A stretch of DNA of 64,000 nucleotides from JBCAXA01 sp038749025 (lineage in GTDB: Bacteria; Pseudomonadota; Gammaproteobacteria; Steroidobacterales; Woeseiaceae): NCBI GenBank assembly GCA_038749025.1, contig JBCDIL010000015.1:1-64000 (forward strand). Reading direction: 5' to 3'. This document shows, one piece after another, positions 53,640 through 62,361 of the stretch. Positions within the stretch are counted from its first letter, which is position 1; each line of letters starts with the position of its first letter. A model generated the notes under the pieces. It had not been told where the DNA came from, ran no database searches, and saw only the letters and a list, made by a program, of their open reading frames with translations. Position numbers and translations under genes: made by a program.

Positions 53640-54858
53640 CGTATGGACCTGGCGCCAATATAGCGTCGTACGTGCCTTGCTGGGCAGCTATTTGGTTGTG
53701 CATTTCGCGATGTTATTGCCCTGGGGCGCTGAACTCTTTTCGTCGGCCGGCATGGTCGGTGACGCAGCACTGAGTCCGCTTATCGGTTTGTTTCCGAACA
53801 TCCTGGGACTGTTTGATGCCCCGTGGTTTGTCGCCATTCTCTTGGGCACCGGGGTCGGCGCAGCCGCTTGTTTGACCGTTGGTCGGTACGACCGATCGGC
53901 GGCAGTGTGGCTGTGGTTTCTACTCGCCTGTTTATTCGGCCGAAACCCGTTGATTGCTAATCCCAGCTTGCCGGTTGTCGGTTGGCTGCTGTTGTTCCAC
54001 GCGTTTTTGCCACGACCGGCAGAACCGTGGGCCGCACCAGCCGACAACACGGCACCAACGGTGCCACGAAACTTTGTGACGGCGGCGTGGGTGATGCTGG
54101 CTGTCGCCTACAGCTTCAGCGGTTGGACCAAGTTCTTCAGCCCCGCTTGGGTCGATGGGGAAACAGTGCGGTTTGTTCTCGAGAATCCACTCGCTCGCGA
54201 TCACCTGCTCCGTCAGTGGCTGCTGGCCACTCCAGAATGGCTACTCGAAGCGGTCACGCTCGGTATCTTGTGGCTCGAGCTGTTGTTTGCGCCATTGGCG
54301 TTGGTTCACCGGCTGCGTCCATGGATTTGGGTCGGCATGCTGATGGTACAGCTTGGCTTCCTGGTGCTGCTGAATTTCGCCGACTTAACGTTCCCGATGC
54401 TGGTGCTGCACGCACTGACGTTCGACCCGGCCTGGGTACGTGGTACGGCCAACGCACAGGGATCGCGTGTGTATTACGACGGTGGCTGTGGCCTATGCCA
54501 CGGCTGGGTCAAGTTCCTGTTGGCTGAGGATCGCCGCCACGTATTCTCATTCTCGCCGTTGCAAGGTGAGACAGCGAAGCAAGACGTACCGGACATTGCC
54601 AGCCAAACCGATTACACATCGATCGTGGTACTAACGCCGAACGGTGAACGACTGGAGTGTTTTGCGGCTGTTCGTTATTCACTGGCTGCCGTTGGCGGTT
54701 TGTGGCGACTGGCCAGTATCGCTATGGCCGTCGTACCCAGACGAATTGGCGATGCGGTTTACCGACTTATCGCCAGACACCGTCTGCGGTTCTATGGCAC
54801 GCGCGACGCGATGTGTCCGCTGCTACCGCAGCCGTGGCCGCTTCGTTTCATGCCTTAG
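53632..54858 (+). CDS. HTTM-type membrane protein fused to a DCC thiol-disulfide domain
   Basis: A 408-residue fusion from the ATG at 53632, which overlaps the upstream stop by 8 bp; the open frame above it is a shadow. Residues about 10-285 hold six to eight helices of the HTTM type (vitamin-K-dependent gamma-carboxylase-like: WTWRQYSVVRALLGSYLVVHFAMLLPWG, SFSGWTKFFSPAWVDGETVRFVLENPL). Residues about 290-405 are a DUF393/DCC domain with YYDGGCGLCHGWVKFLL, whose CGLC is the family redox motif. It may form or move disulfides or modify a partner, perhaps the exported protein encoded just before it. Fusion of the two domains occurs in bacteria; the substrate is unknown. Confidence 0.88.
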   Translation: MTSVWTWRQYSVVRALLGSYLVVHFAMLLPWGAELFSSAGMVGDAALSPLIGLFPNILGLFDAPWFVAILLGTGVGAAACLTVGRYDRSAAVWLWFLLACLFGRNPLIANPSLPVVGWLLLFHAFLPRPAEPWAAPADNTAPTVPRNFVTAAWVMLAVAYSFSGWTKFFSPAWVDGETVRFVLENPLARDHLLRQWLLATPEWLLEAVTLGILWLELLFAPLALVHRLRPWIWVGMLMVQLGFLVLLNFADLTFPMLVLHALTFDPAWVRGTANAQGSRVYYDGGCGLCHGWVKFLLAEDRRHVFSFSPLQGETAKQDVPDIASQTDYTSIVVLTPNGERLECFAAVRYSLAAVGGLWRLASIAMAVVPRRIGDAVYRLIARHRLRFYGTRDAMCPLLPQPWPLRFMP

Positions 54859-54876
54859 ACGTTCGATTCCAGCCAG

Positions 54877-55383
54877 CTAGGCCACTAAGGCCTTTTCCAT
54901 GAACACACTGAGCGGATCATCTGGGTAGTTACCGAACGGGCCGCGCTCGTAGTAACCGAGTTTTCGGTACAAACCGAGCGCGGCCGGCTGTAACGGTCCC
55001 GCCTCCAAACGAACGGTAGAAATACCGGAATCAAGCACGTAACGCTCGAGATGCGCCATCATCGTTACCGCTAGACCGCGCCCGCGATACGTATCATCGA
55101 CAAATAGACGTTTGATCTCGCCGTATGGCGTATCGGCGCGTACAACTTTGGCCGCTCCACACGCAACGGCGCTGGCATCGATAAACCCTGCAAAAAAGGC
55201 AGAGCCTGGCCGCACCAAGGTTGCCAATGGCTCGGTGTGATTGCTTTCTGGCGGATACAAGGCATCGAGGTAGGCGTCCGATTTAGCGATGAGGCTCGCT
55301 AGACGCGGCTCCGCAGGATCCTGTACGCGTTCGATGTACACGCGCGCTAGTACACCGTGCGACGTTGAACAGCGCAAGCGCAT
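54877..55383 (-). CDS. GNAT-family N-acetyltransferase
   Basis: A 168-residue acetyltransferase with the acetyl-CoA motif RLFVDDTYRGRGLAVTMMAHLERYV (about 92-115) and the C-terminal GLYRKLGYYERGPF. The first 17 residues before VYIERV look unusual; a GTG there would give a shorter protein and leave more space before the divergent gene, whose start is only 24 bp away. The substrate is unknown. Confidence 0.85.
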   Translation of the reverse strand: MRLRCSTSHGVLARVYIERVQDPAEPRLASLIAKSDAYLDALYPPESNHTEPLATLVRPGSAFFAGFIDASAVACGAAKVVRADTPYGEIKRLFVDDTYRGRGLAVTMMAHLERYVLDSGISTVRLEAGPLQPAALGLYRKLGYYERGPFGNYPDDPLSVFMEKALVA

Positions 55384-55407
55384 GATCTCGCTGGTAGGCT
55401 TGATGCC

Positions 55408-55923
55408 GTGAAAGACTCGCTAGCAACTCGAATAGCCATCGACGTCCACTATCAAGACGATTCTGCCTATGCCGCCGGCGTTCTGTTTGAACGATGGCCT
55501 GCCGAAGAAGCACTGGATACGATCCGTTGCGAACGCCACGGTCTGGCTCCGTACGAACCCGGTCAGTTTTACAAACGCGAATTGCCGGTGATTATCGATT
55601 TACTGGCGCTGTTAGAGAAGCCTGCACAGACGATCGTCATTGATGGCTATGTGAACCTCGGTCGAGATCAACACGCAGGCCTTGGCGAACACCTTTGGAA
55701 TGCGCTGAGACAGAGCACCGCTATCATTGGCGTCGCCAAGAACCGTTTTCGTGATACGCCGAGTAACGCAGCGCTATTGCGCGGAACCAGCACCAAGCCA
55801 CTGTATGTGTCGGCGATTGGAATATCGTTGGTCGAGGCAAAACAGGCTATCGCCGCAATGCACGGCGAGCACCGACTGCCAACCTTACTGAAACTCGCGG
55901 ATAGACTTTGCCGACAGTGTTAA
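55408..55923 (+). CDS. nfi: Endonuclease V, short form
   Basis: A 171-residue relative of deoxyinosine 3'-endonuclease, from a GTG start. The catalytic acids align: D12 in IAIDVHY, E58 in FYKRELPVI and D79 in IVIDGYV. The family GVAKNRF follows, as does the C-terminal LPTLLKLADRL. It is about 50 residues shorter than the E. coli enzyme, missing the N-terminal helix and part of the middle. It should initiate repair of deaminated adenine. It is divergent from the GNAT gene and overlaps the convergent TonB receptor gene by 4 bp. Confidence 0.85.
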   Translation: MKDSLATRIAIDVHYQDDSAYAAGVLFERWPAEEALDTIRCERHGLAPYEPGQFYKRELPVIIDLLALLEKPAQTIVIDGYVNLGRDQHAGLGEHLWNALRQSTAIIGVAKNRFRDTPSNAALLRGTSTKPLYVSAIGISLVEAKQAIAAMHGEHRLPTLLKLADRLCRQC

Positions 55924-57974
55924 AAACTGCCTTCGATATCGAGCCGGAATAGCGTTCCGAAATCGCGAAAGCGCTCCTCAACGAAACTGACGTCGTTTGC
56001 CACACGGTCGTTGAATCCAACCCGGAAAAAATCGTTACTACGGTCGTTAATGTTTATGACGGTGGCACGCAGTGTCACGCCATAAAAGTCCTTTTGCTCA
56101 ACAAAAACGAGAGCGAGCGGGACACTCGGCCGGAACACACTGACTTCATCCAGTCGGACGTTCGGAGCGTCTTCCTCATACTCAAGTTCAAAACCAAACG
56201 CCCACTCAGTACCGGGGATATCTTGGCGAAAGCGAATTTCGTACTCAATATAATCGTTGCGCGAAATACGTCGACCATTACCCAGTAACGGATCGGCAAC
56301 ATCGGAGTCGATGTAGGACGCTTCGACGTCCATCCGGGCGCCGCGCCATCCAAGGGGATCGGACAGCAGGGTGGTATTCAATGAGGCCCCGAGACGAGTG
56401 GCCGAGTCGATATTGCCGGGCGCTTGACCGCCCCCTTCGATGGGTATGAGGTCGACGATATCACTGATGTCCTCGAAAAAGCCGCCAATCGTTACGGAGC
56501 CATAGTCGCCGAGAGACTGTTGCAACTGTAAATCGACCAGCCAACTCTGTGGCGGAACGAGATCGGCATTCGTGACATTGACGCGGTCCTGATTGACATT
56601 GACCGACGAAATGAAATCAAAGAAGCGTAGCTGACCCACTTGGCGCTCTACTTGCAAAGACACGTTTAGATTGTCTGTTGCCCGCCAGTTTAGTGAGGCG
56701 AACCCGTTCGGTCGCACAAAGTCTCTGGTTTGCCCAAATTCGCCTTGCTGACTGATTTCTGAATACTCAGCGCCGATTGAGGACTGCAGTTGCAGGTTGT
56801 CTGTTAAGGGGCGACTGTAGCTGATGGTCATCTCATAGCGGTCTTCTTCGACGCGCGACGAGGCTCCCGGTAACTCGACCGGTGCGAGCGTACCGGTGTC
56901 ATCACGCACCGAAAGGCGGGCGTCGATATCCAGAAAATTGTGCGTACCTTCTAAAGACCATTGCCAGTCACCGCCGAGTGCACCGAATGTGAATTCGGTG
57001 CGCAGAACGGTTTCGGCTTCCTCGGCGCGCCGTTTGAAAAACGAGCCCTCCTGCGCCCGATTGTCGACGAAGGAAAAGTCTACCCTCGCTTCAGTTGGAC
57101 TGTCCTCGTAGCGGTGCAGTGCGATGAGCTTCAAACGCCCTGCCCAGAAATCAAACTCGTAATCAACGCCTAACTCAAAGTTGAACTCGTCTTCAGTCTC
57201 ACGCAGCGTTCGAGTGTTCGCGATATCGTTGATGGGATTGCGAATCGAGAGCTCATCAATCTGGAAAAGAAACCCGTTAATCTCGCCCGTCAAATTCAAG
57301 ATATTGCCGTTGCTTGCAACGCGTGTGTATGAGCCTGCCAATCCCGGTTGGTCAAATTCTTCCTCAACACTTTCCCCTCGAGTGTCAATTAGGGCTCCGC
57401 TTCCATCGATGACAAACTCTGGTCCAGCCGAACCGAATTTTTGTTGGTCATTAGCGAAGCTCAACGTCCACTCGGTGCCCTTGCTGCCACCGGAGATTGA
57501 GATTTCACCGTTACCCCAACGAAACGGAATGCCATCATCACGGTACTGCGGTGAATAACGATACCGGCCACTAATGCCGCCGCCGGTATCGGTAACAACA
57601 TTCAACACTTGGCCGGACAAACCGCCGATGTCTAAGCTTGCACCGTCGAGAATCTCCAACCGCACGACATCGTCGGCAGGAATCCTCGACAAGGCATCCA
57701 CTGGGCCATTTGACTTGCCTGAAACACGTCGACCGTTGATAAGAATATTGGTATCGGCCTGGCCAAAGCCGCGGTCTTGTCCGCCTTCGTCAATCGGAAA
57801 GCCGGGCACCTGTCGAGCCATATCGAGTGCGGTACGCGGTGCGAAACGAGCAAACTCGTCCGGCAGAAGAATCTGGCGAGCCTCAGGGCTGGTTTCGTCT
57901 TGCGCGACGGCCGTAGTGAAAAAACCCGCTGCAATCGCGGCGAACAAGGCAGCTCGAATCGGCTTAACATCCAT
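55920..57974 (-). CDS. TonB-dependent receptor
   Basis: A 684-residue outer-membrane receptor from the ATG at 57974 (a TTG at 58004 is possible). The signal peptide ends at FTTAVAQ. The plug has VPGFPIDEGGQDRGFGQADTNILINGRRVSGKSN and LEILDGASLDIGGLSGQVLNVVTDTGGGISG, which differs from the EIVVTA-type plug of the receptor at 15235. The barrel ends in LFRLDIEGSF with the C-terminal Phe. The ligand is unknown; no partner transporter is next to it. Confidence 0.9.
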   Translation of the reverse strand: MDVKPIRAALFAAIAAGFFTTAVAQDETSPEARQILLPDEFARFAPRTALDMARQVPGFPIDEGGQDRGFGQADTNILINGRRVSGKSNGPVDALSRIPADDVVRLEILDGASLDIGGLSGQVLNVVTDTGGGISGRYRYSPQYRDDGIPFRWGNGEISISGGSKGTEWTLSFANDQQKFGSAGPEFVIDGSGALIDTRGESVEEEFDQPGLAGSYTRVASNGNILNLTGEINGFLFQIDELSIRNPINDIANTRTLRETEDEFNFELGVDYEFDFWAGRLKLIALHRYEDSPTEARVDFSFVDNRAQEGSFFKRRAEEAETVLRTEFTFGALGGDWQWSLEGTHNFLDIDARLSVRDDTGTLAPVELPGASSRVEEDRYEMTISYSRPLTDNLQLQSSIGAEYSEISQQGEFGQTRDFVRPNGFASLNWRATDNLNVSLQVERQVGQLRFFDFISSVNVNQDRVNVTNADLVPPQSWLVDLQLQQSLGDYGSVTIGGFFEDISDIVDLIPIEGGGQAPGNIDSATRLGASLNTTLLSDPLGWRGARMDVEASYIDSDVADPLLGNGRRISRNDYIEYEIRFRQDIPGTEWAFGFELEYEEDAPNVRLDEVSVFRPSVPLALVFVEQKDFYGVTLRATVININDRSNDFFRVGFNDRVANDVSFVEERFRDFGTLFRLDIEGSF

Positions 57975-58289
57975 TTTCAAACGTCTAGTCACTTGTTGGT
58001 GCAAGGCGCCGGGGCCTCATCGGGGTCAAGATTCGAGCGGGCGTAAGCCTACTCCTCCAGCGCTTATCACGCGCAGCTATTTACAGGATCCCACGCCGCG
58101 AGCAGCGTCGAGAAAACCATTGGATGGCGATGTGAGCACGCCCGTAGTCACCGTGTCAGTAGCTTATCGGCCGATTCGTGCTTTTTTTGCTACGAATTGA
58201 GTATCGCCGCCGCTACGCTGCCCGATTCAGCGACACGGTGTCTCGGTTTCGAATGCGGTTGACGTTTCCCAACGCGGCCCGCATGGAGT

Positions 58290-58718
58290 CTATGAGGCGC
58301 TCGCCTTCACCGCGTGCGAACCGTGGTCAGCGCGGCATAGTCTGAAATTACGGTAGTGGGCGGCGATCAGGATCGTGGCCGCCACGACGGTGGCGACTCG
58401 TTCGCCCGTTTCGCCCAACCAGTCATGCAGAACGGTTCCGGCTAACACGATACCGATGACGCCGATGACACCTAGGATAAGAACTTGCCGGTCCTTATGC
58501 CGTCGACAACCGACCCCGAGGCCGATTAGCGCCGCCGGCACGATGAGCCAGAGCATCGCTTTGTGAAAGCCTTCATCGGTGAAGAACGATGCGGGGACGA
58601 CCGTTCCTGTTAGTAGCAAGACAGGGATCGCGATACAGTGCACGGCACAAAGACCGGACGCGAAAATACCGACGCTATCGGCGATTGACGTTGTTCTTGA
58701 CGAAGGCGGTTGATACAT
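58290..58718 (-). CDS. MerC-family membrane protein
   Basis: A 142-residue inner-membrane protein of the MerC mercury-resistance family. Four helices are visible, with SGLCAVHCIAIPVLLL giving the Cys pair of TM1 and a second Cys pair in VGCRRHK and FRLCRADH. No other mer genes are present, so mercury transport is not supported by context. A Zur-like palindrome lies about 80 bp upstream. A frame upstream to 58778 is open, but the ATG at 58718 fits the family. Confidence 0.84.
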   Translation of the reverse strand: MYQPPSSRTTSIADSVGIFASGLCAVHCIAIPVLLLTGTVVPASFFTDEGFHKAMLWLIVPAALIGLGVGCRRHKDRQVLILGVIGVIGIVLAGTVLHDWLGETGERVATVVAATILIAAHYRNFRLCRADHGSHAVKASAS

Positions 58719-58796
58719 CGAGATCTTCTGGCCGAACGTTGCTCGCACAGCCAGGATGGCATGGCGGCACCCGGCCACGGCCGTTATACGGGGTAA

Positions 58797-58809
58797 GTTA
58801 TAGTGTAAC
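58797..58809 (-). promoter_or_regulatory. Candidate Zur-binding site upstream of the MerC gene
   Basis: GTTATAGTGTAAC (minus strand GTTACACTATAAC) resembles the core of the gammaproteobacterial Zur box (TGTTATAnTATAACA), matching about 11 of 15 bases. A TATAAC hexamer at 58788-58783 on the minus strand could be the -10 box of the MerC gene, which would place the site over the -35 region. Confidence 0.4.
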
Positions 58810-58858
58810 GTCTAACAACCGACAACGGAGCGAGATTATTGGGCCGGAATGGCCAGAA

Positions 58859-59467
58859 TCAGCCGCTCGGAGCTTGTTGCAGTTTCTTGAGCCGGCGCCG
58901 CAGCGAAAGCGCCCAAAACAGCGGTACCAACGCGACAGCCAAACCGATTACCAGTCCTTGCAATGTAAATCGGGTTGTCATTCCAGTATCGATATCGTGT
59001 CGGTGGTTCCACAATTCAACGATCTTCCCGTCTTTGAAACGAAATACGTTAATAATCGGTATCTCATCCTTACCCGTTAAGAGGTGGCCCAATAGCGTGG
59101 TCGGCCGGTAGCGCCATATCCACCGGGTCGCGACCAGGTCACCGTCGGCGATCTGGTAGTCAACTTCGCCGGACATCTCACCATTTTCCCAAAAAAAATC
59201 GGCGATGAGTTGTTGCTCGACGGCCGGTTCAGTAACGTTCTTTCGATCGCCGATATCGTGAGCAACGTACGTGTCGGCCATGTACTGCGCGTACCGATCC
59301 GTGTTGTTGCTGAACCAAAGATCTTGGTAAAACTCAATAGCTCGCGCTTTGTTGCGTTGCTCAATATCAGTGTTGTGCTCATCCGCTTGCAGTGAGCACG
59401 GCACAACGAGGCCCAGCAGCCCGGCTGTTAGCGTACTTACCAAAGGGACGACTATTCGTGCAGGCAT
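58859..59467 (-). CDS. Exported SnoaL/NTF2-like protein with C-terminal membrane helix
   Basis: A 202-residue protein. The ATG at 59467 has GGAGG upstream, better than the ATG at 59482. A signal peptide (VVPLVSTLTAGLLGLVVPCSLQADE) precedes an SnoaL-type ester-cyclase-like domain (ARAIEFYQDLWFSNNTDRYAQYMADTYVAHDIGD, VNVFRFKDGKIVELWNHRHDID). A hydrophobic helix (LQGLVIGLAVALVPLFWALSL) and basic tail end it. Anchoring of this fold in the inner membrane facing the periplasm is unusual. Substrate unknown. Confidence 0.8.
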   Translation of the reverse strand: MPARIVVPLVSTLTAGLLGLVVPCSLQADEHNTDIEQRNKARAIEFYQDLWFSNNTDRYAQYMADTYVAHDIGDRKNVTEPAVEQQLIADFFWENGEMSGEVDYQIADGDLVATRWIWRYRPTTLLGHLLTGKDEIPIINVFRFKDGKIVELWNHRHDIDTGMTTRFTLQGLVIGLAVALVPLFWALSLRRRLKKLQQAPSG

Positions 59468-59856
59468 CAAATTCCTCCGCATCGTTGAGCGATATCCGAT
59501 TAGATCATTCGTGCTACATAACGAAGGGGTTTCTCACCACCGACCCACCACTGTCGCCTCGCACGTAGCCGCGGTGCTTTTGACGGTTTCGTTTTTCTGC
59601 ACAGTATAGACGTCTGCCCGGACAACAGCGCGAACCGCCCGACCCGCTCAGTCGACAACGGACCGGGCCTGCCTACCGTTGACTGGTACGCATATGTGTA
59701 TGAGTGGCGCTGGATGAACGCAACGCTCTATGGCAAATTTTGCGGATCATTGCGTGACTTAGAATCGTCCCGCCCACCAACAACAACGACAGTCTTACCG
59801 ACTGACACTGTGCACACGCTACAGTTGACTATAAGACCTGTCGGCTGGAGAAATCG
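59468..59856. other. Intergenic region
   Basis: About 390 bp with no supportable gene. It contains short open frames without ribosome sites or family resemblance, and a TTGACT (about 59825) that could be a -35 element for the nitrilase-like gene, without a good -10 partner. Confidence 0.4.
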
Positions 59857-60966
59857 ATGCGACTCGCCTTGCTATTGCTTTTAATTCCGTTTGCCACTGG
59901 TATGGCGGATACGGTCTTGGTCCGCTCCGACGGTACGTATCCCGTTAAGCCGCTGGAAAAAGACGTTGTGGTCGTCAAAGTCGTTCAGAACGGCGTGAAG
60001 AACCTCCAGGACTATAACGATGTGAGAGAAGGACTCGCCGTCAATTTGGACAGTATGGTCGGCTGGATAGAGCGGGCGTGTAATGAAGGCAAACACCCGG
60101 ACTTTATCTTGTTCAATGAGTTTCCGTTGACCGGCTACTCGTCGGGTACGCGCGAAGAAAAACTGAAGTTCACGTTGCAGATTCCGGGCCCGGAGACAGA
60201 CAAGCTTGGCGAAGTTATGAAAGCCTGCGACAGCTACCTGATTTTCGGCAGCTATGCGCGCGACGACACATGGCCGAATCACATTCTCAGCATTAATACG
60301 GTCATTGGTCGCGACGGGCGAATCGTCGAAAAGTACTGGAAGACGCGTAACGTTAAGCGTTTGGCTGGTATGGGCGAGATACCAACAACGACCATCGAAA
60401 ATGTTCGCGACGAGTACCGGCGTCGTTACGGTATTGAGGCGGAATTCCCGGTCGTACAAACCGAGTACGGCAACATTGCTGTCAGCACTGTCCAACTCGA
60501 TCCGTTCGTGTTTGCCGCCTTTGCGATGCGGGGCACCGAGATCATGTTCCGGACATCGACACTGTTCTCAAAAGAAGACGTGCAGGCGACCGCACTGTTC
60601 AACCGCTTTTACAGCGCCATGTCGAATATCACATTCCCGCCCGAGGGCCCATACGCGAAATACGGCGGCGGCTCGCTGATCGTTGATCCGAGCGGCAAGG
60701 TGCTGGCCGAGGATGTCACGAATAACGAGAGTATTATCGAAGCGGAGATTCCGATTGCGGAATTCCGAAGTAACCGTCTACTACCCCGTTATCCGCTTGA
60801 GGTCGTGGCACCGGTCTTTGATCAATACCAGCAAGAGGTTCCGCTTAATCACCTGGATATTCCGTCGGGTGAACTGCCGCAAACACGCGAGGACATGCGC
60901 GACTTGCTCGACCGAAATAGCCGCTGGTTGCTCAATCAAAACGACGCGACTGATGAGGACGATTAG
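59857..60966 (+). CDS. Exported nitrilase-fold protein lacking the catalytic cysteine
   Basis: A 369-residue member of the carbon-nitrogen hydrolase superfamily with a signal peptide (LALLLLLIPFATGMA). The Glu (FNEFPLTGY, E88) and Lys (EKYWKTRNV, K159/K162) of the triad are present. The strand that should carry the catalytic Cys reads GNIAVSTVQLDPFVFAAF; by alignment the Cys position is probably Q213, and there is no Cys nearby. GGAG precedes the ATG. It may be an inactive binding protein. It is followed 33 bp later by a flavin monooxygenase gene, perhaps in the same transcript. Confidence 0.82.
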   Translation: MRLALLLLLIPFATGMADTVLVRSDGTYPVKPLEKDVVVVKVVQNGVKNLQDYNDVREGLAVNLDSMVGWIERACNEGKHPDFILFNEFPLTGYSSGTREEKLKFTLQIPGPETDKLGEVMKACDSYLIFGSYARDDTWPNHILSINTVIGRDGRIVEKYWKTRNVKRLAGMGEIPTTTIENVRDEYRRRYGIEAEFPVVQTEYGNIAVSTVQLDPFVFAAFAMRGTEIMFRTSTLFSKEDVQATALFNRFYSAMSNITFPPEGPYAKYGGGSLIVDPSGKVLAEDVTNNESIIEAEIPIAEFRSNRLLPRYPLEVVAPVFDQYQQEVPLNHLDIPSGELPQTREDMRDLLDRNSRWLLNQNDATDEDD

Positions 60967-60999
60967 CCAAGTCAGTCCGTAGATCATGCGCCCTCGCAA

Positions 61000-62199
61000 A
61001 TGAGCCGAATTGGCATCGTCGGTTGTGGGCCGGCCGGTTTAGCCGCGGCCTTGCTGCTCAATAAGCAAGGTCACGATGTCACGATCTACGAAGCATTCTT
61101 GACCCCGCAACCCTTAGGTTCCGGGCTGATTCTGCAACCAACCGGCCAAGCAGTACTGCAAGAACTGGGCTTACTCGATAGTCTGAGCAAGCTCGGTCAG
61201 CGAATCGACCGTATTCACGGTATCTCAATGCCGCGTGGCAAAACGGTTCTCGATGTCGACTACTCAGCGCTTGGTAGTGGCTTCCACGGTATTGGCATTA
61301 TGCGCGGCGCCTTGTTCGAGGTGTTGTTTGCAGCGGCTCAAGCGGCGCAGATCCGAATAAGAACCGGGGCCGCGATCGCTGGTGTCACCGTTAGCGATAC
61401 TGATGTAATGCCAATCGGTAATGATGGTGATCAACTCGAACCTGTCGACTTGCTGATCGACGCGTCGGGTAGCAGCAGTCGGCTGCGAGCGTTGGCCAGC
61501 AAACCGAGTAAGCGTCGCGAACTGGTCTATGGCGCGGTCTGGGCCAATGTCGATTGGCCGGGCGAACCGTTCGCCGGCAATACGCTGGCACAGCGCTACG
61601 TCGCCGCGCATACGATGGTCGGTGTTCTTCCGGTTGGGCGTCTTGTGGGTACGCAACCTCAGCAAGCTGCCTTCTTCTGGAGCCTGCGTGTCCGTGACTA
61701 CCCGCGCTGGCGCGGTGCTCCCATAGCGTCATTCCAGCAAGAAGTTGTTCGTGTTTGGCCGGAGGTGGAGTCCATCGTCAGCCAGCTCAACGACCATTCG
61801 GCACTGACAATGGCCGCGTATGCGCATTGCACACTGCCGACACCGCACAACGATCGGCTGGTGTTTATCGGTGACGCGGCCCATTCGACGAGTCCGCAGC
61901 TTGGCCAAGGCGCCAATATGGCTTTGCTCGACGCCTGGGCGCTTGCGCAGTCGATTGAGCAACATGGCGTTACCGATGCGTTGCCGCACTATGCCCGGAT
62001 TCGCCGCTGGCATGTCCGAGCATTTCAGGTAGCCAGTTTGTCAATGACGCCTTTCTATCAGTCGGATAGCCAGTTGCTAGCGGCACTTCGCGACATGCTG
62101 TTTGATCCAGTGTCTAAGCTACCCATCGCCAAACGAATCGTCGCAGGCTTGATCTCAGGAATGCTGGCAGGACCTCCGTCCGATCTCGACTACGGATGA
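61000..62199 (+). CDS. FAD-dependent monooxygenase (PHBH/UbiH-like)
   Basis: A 399-residue flavoprotein hydroxylase: GIVGCGPAGLAAALLLNKQGHDVTIYE at the N terminus, the DG-type motif in LLIDASGSSSRLR, and the second FAD signature LVFIGDAAHSTSPQLGQGANMALLDAWALAQSIE at about 285-318. This is the class A single-component aromatic/ubiquinone-type monooxygenase family. The substrate is unknown. It is downstream of the nitrilase-fold gene and convergent with the PepSY gene. Confidence 0.88.
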   Translation: MSRIGIVGCGPAGLAAALLLNKQGHDVTIYEAFLTPQPLGSGLILQPTGQAVLQELGLLDSLSKLGQRIDRIHGISMPRGKTVLDVDYSALGSGFHGIGIMRGALFEVLFAAAQAAQIRIRTGAAIAGVTVSDTDVMPIGNDGDQLEPVDLLIDASGSSSRLRALASKPSKRRELVYGAVWANVDWPGEPFAGNTLAQRYVAAHTMVGVLPVGRLVGTQPQQAAFFWSLRVRDYPRWRGAPIASFQQEVVRVWPEVESIVSQLNDHSALTMAAYAHCTLPTPHNDRLVFIGDAAHSTSPQLGQGANMALLDAWALAQSIEQHGVTDALPHYARIRRWHVRAFQVASLSMTPFYQSDSQLLAALRDMLFDPVSKLPIAKRIVAGLISGMLAGPPSDLDYG

Positions 62200-62361
62200 C
62201 CAAGCCGATCACGTTAGAGACAGCGTATCGTGCCGCCGTCGAGCGTGCTCGGTGTTGTGGCGAACGCCCGATCGTAGGCGCAAGTTACCGCTCGCGCCCG
62301 TTCCCGTCTGGCACCGGTGCGCTTAGCTGCGTTACAGGCTGGTACGACCCCGCGCAGCGCG

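Noticed and set aside
57975..58289. Fur box or other operator upstream of the second TonB receptor
   Set aside because: No sequence near the Fur consensus was found; an AAACGT half-site there resembles half of the LacI operator but has no second half.
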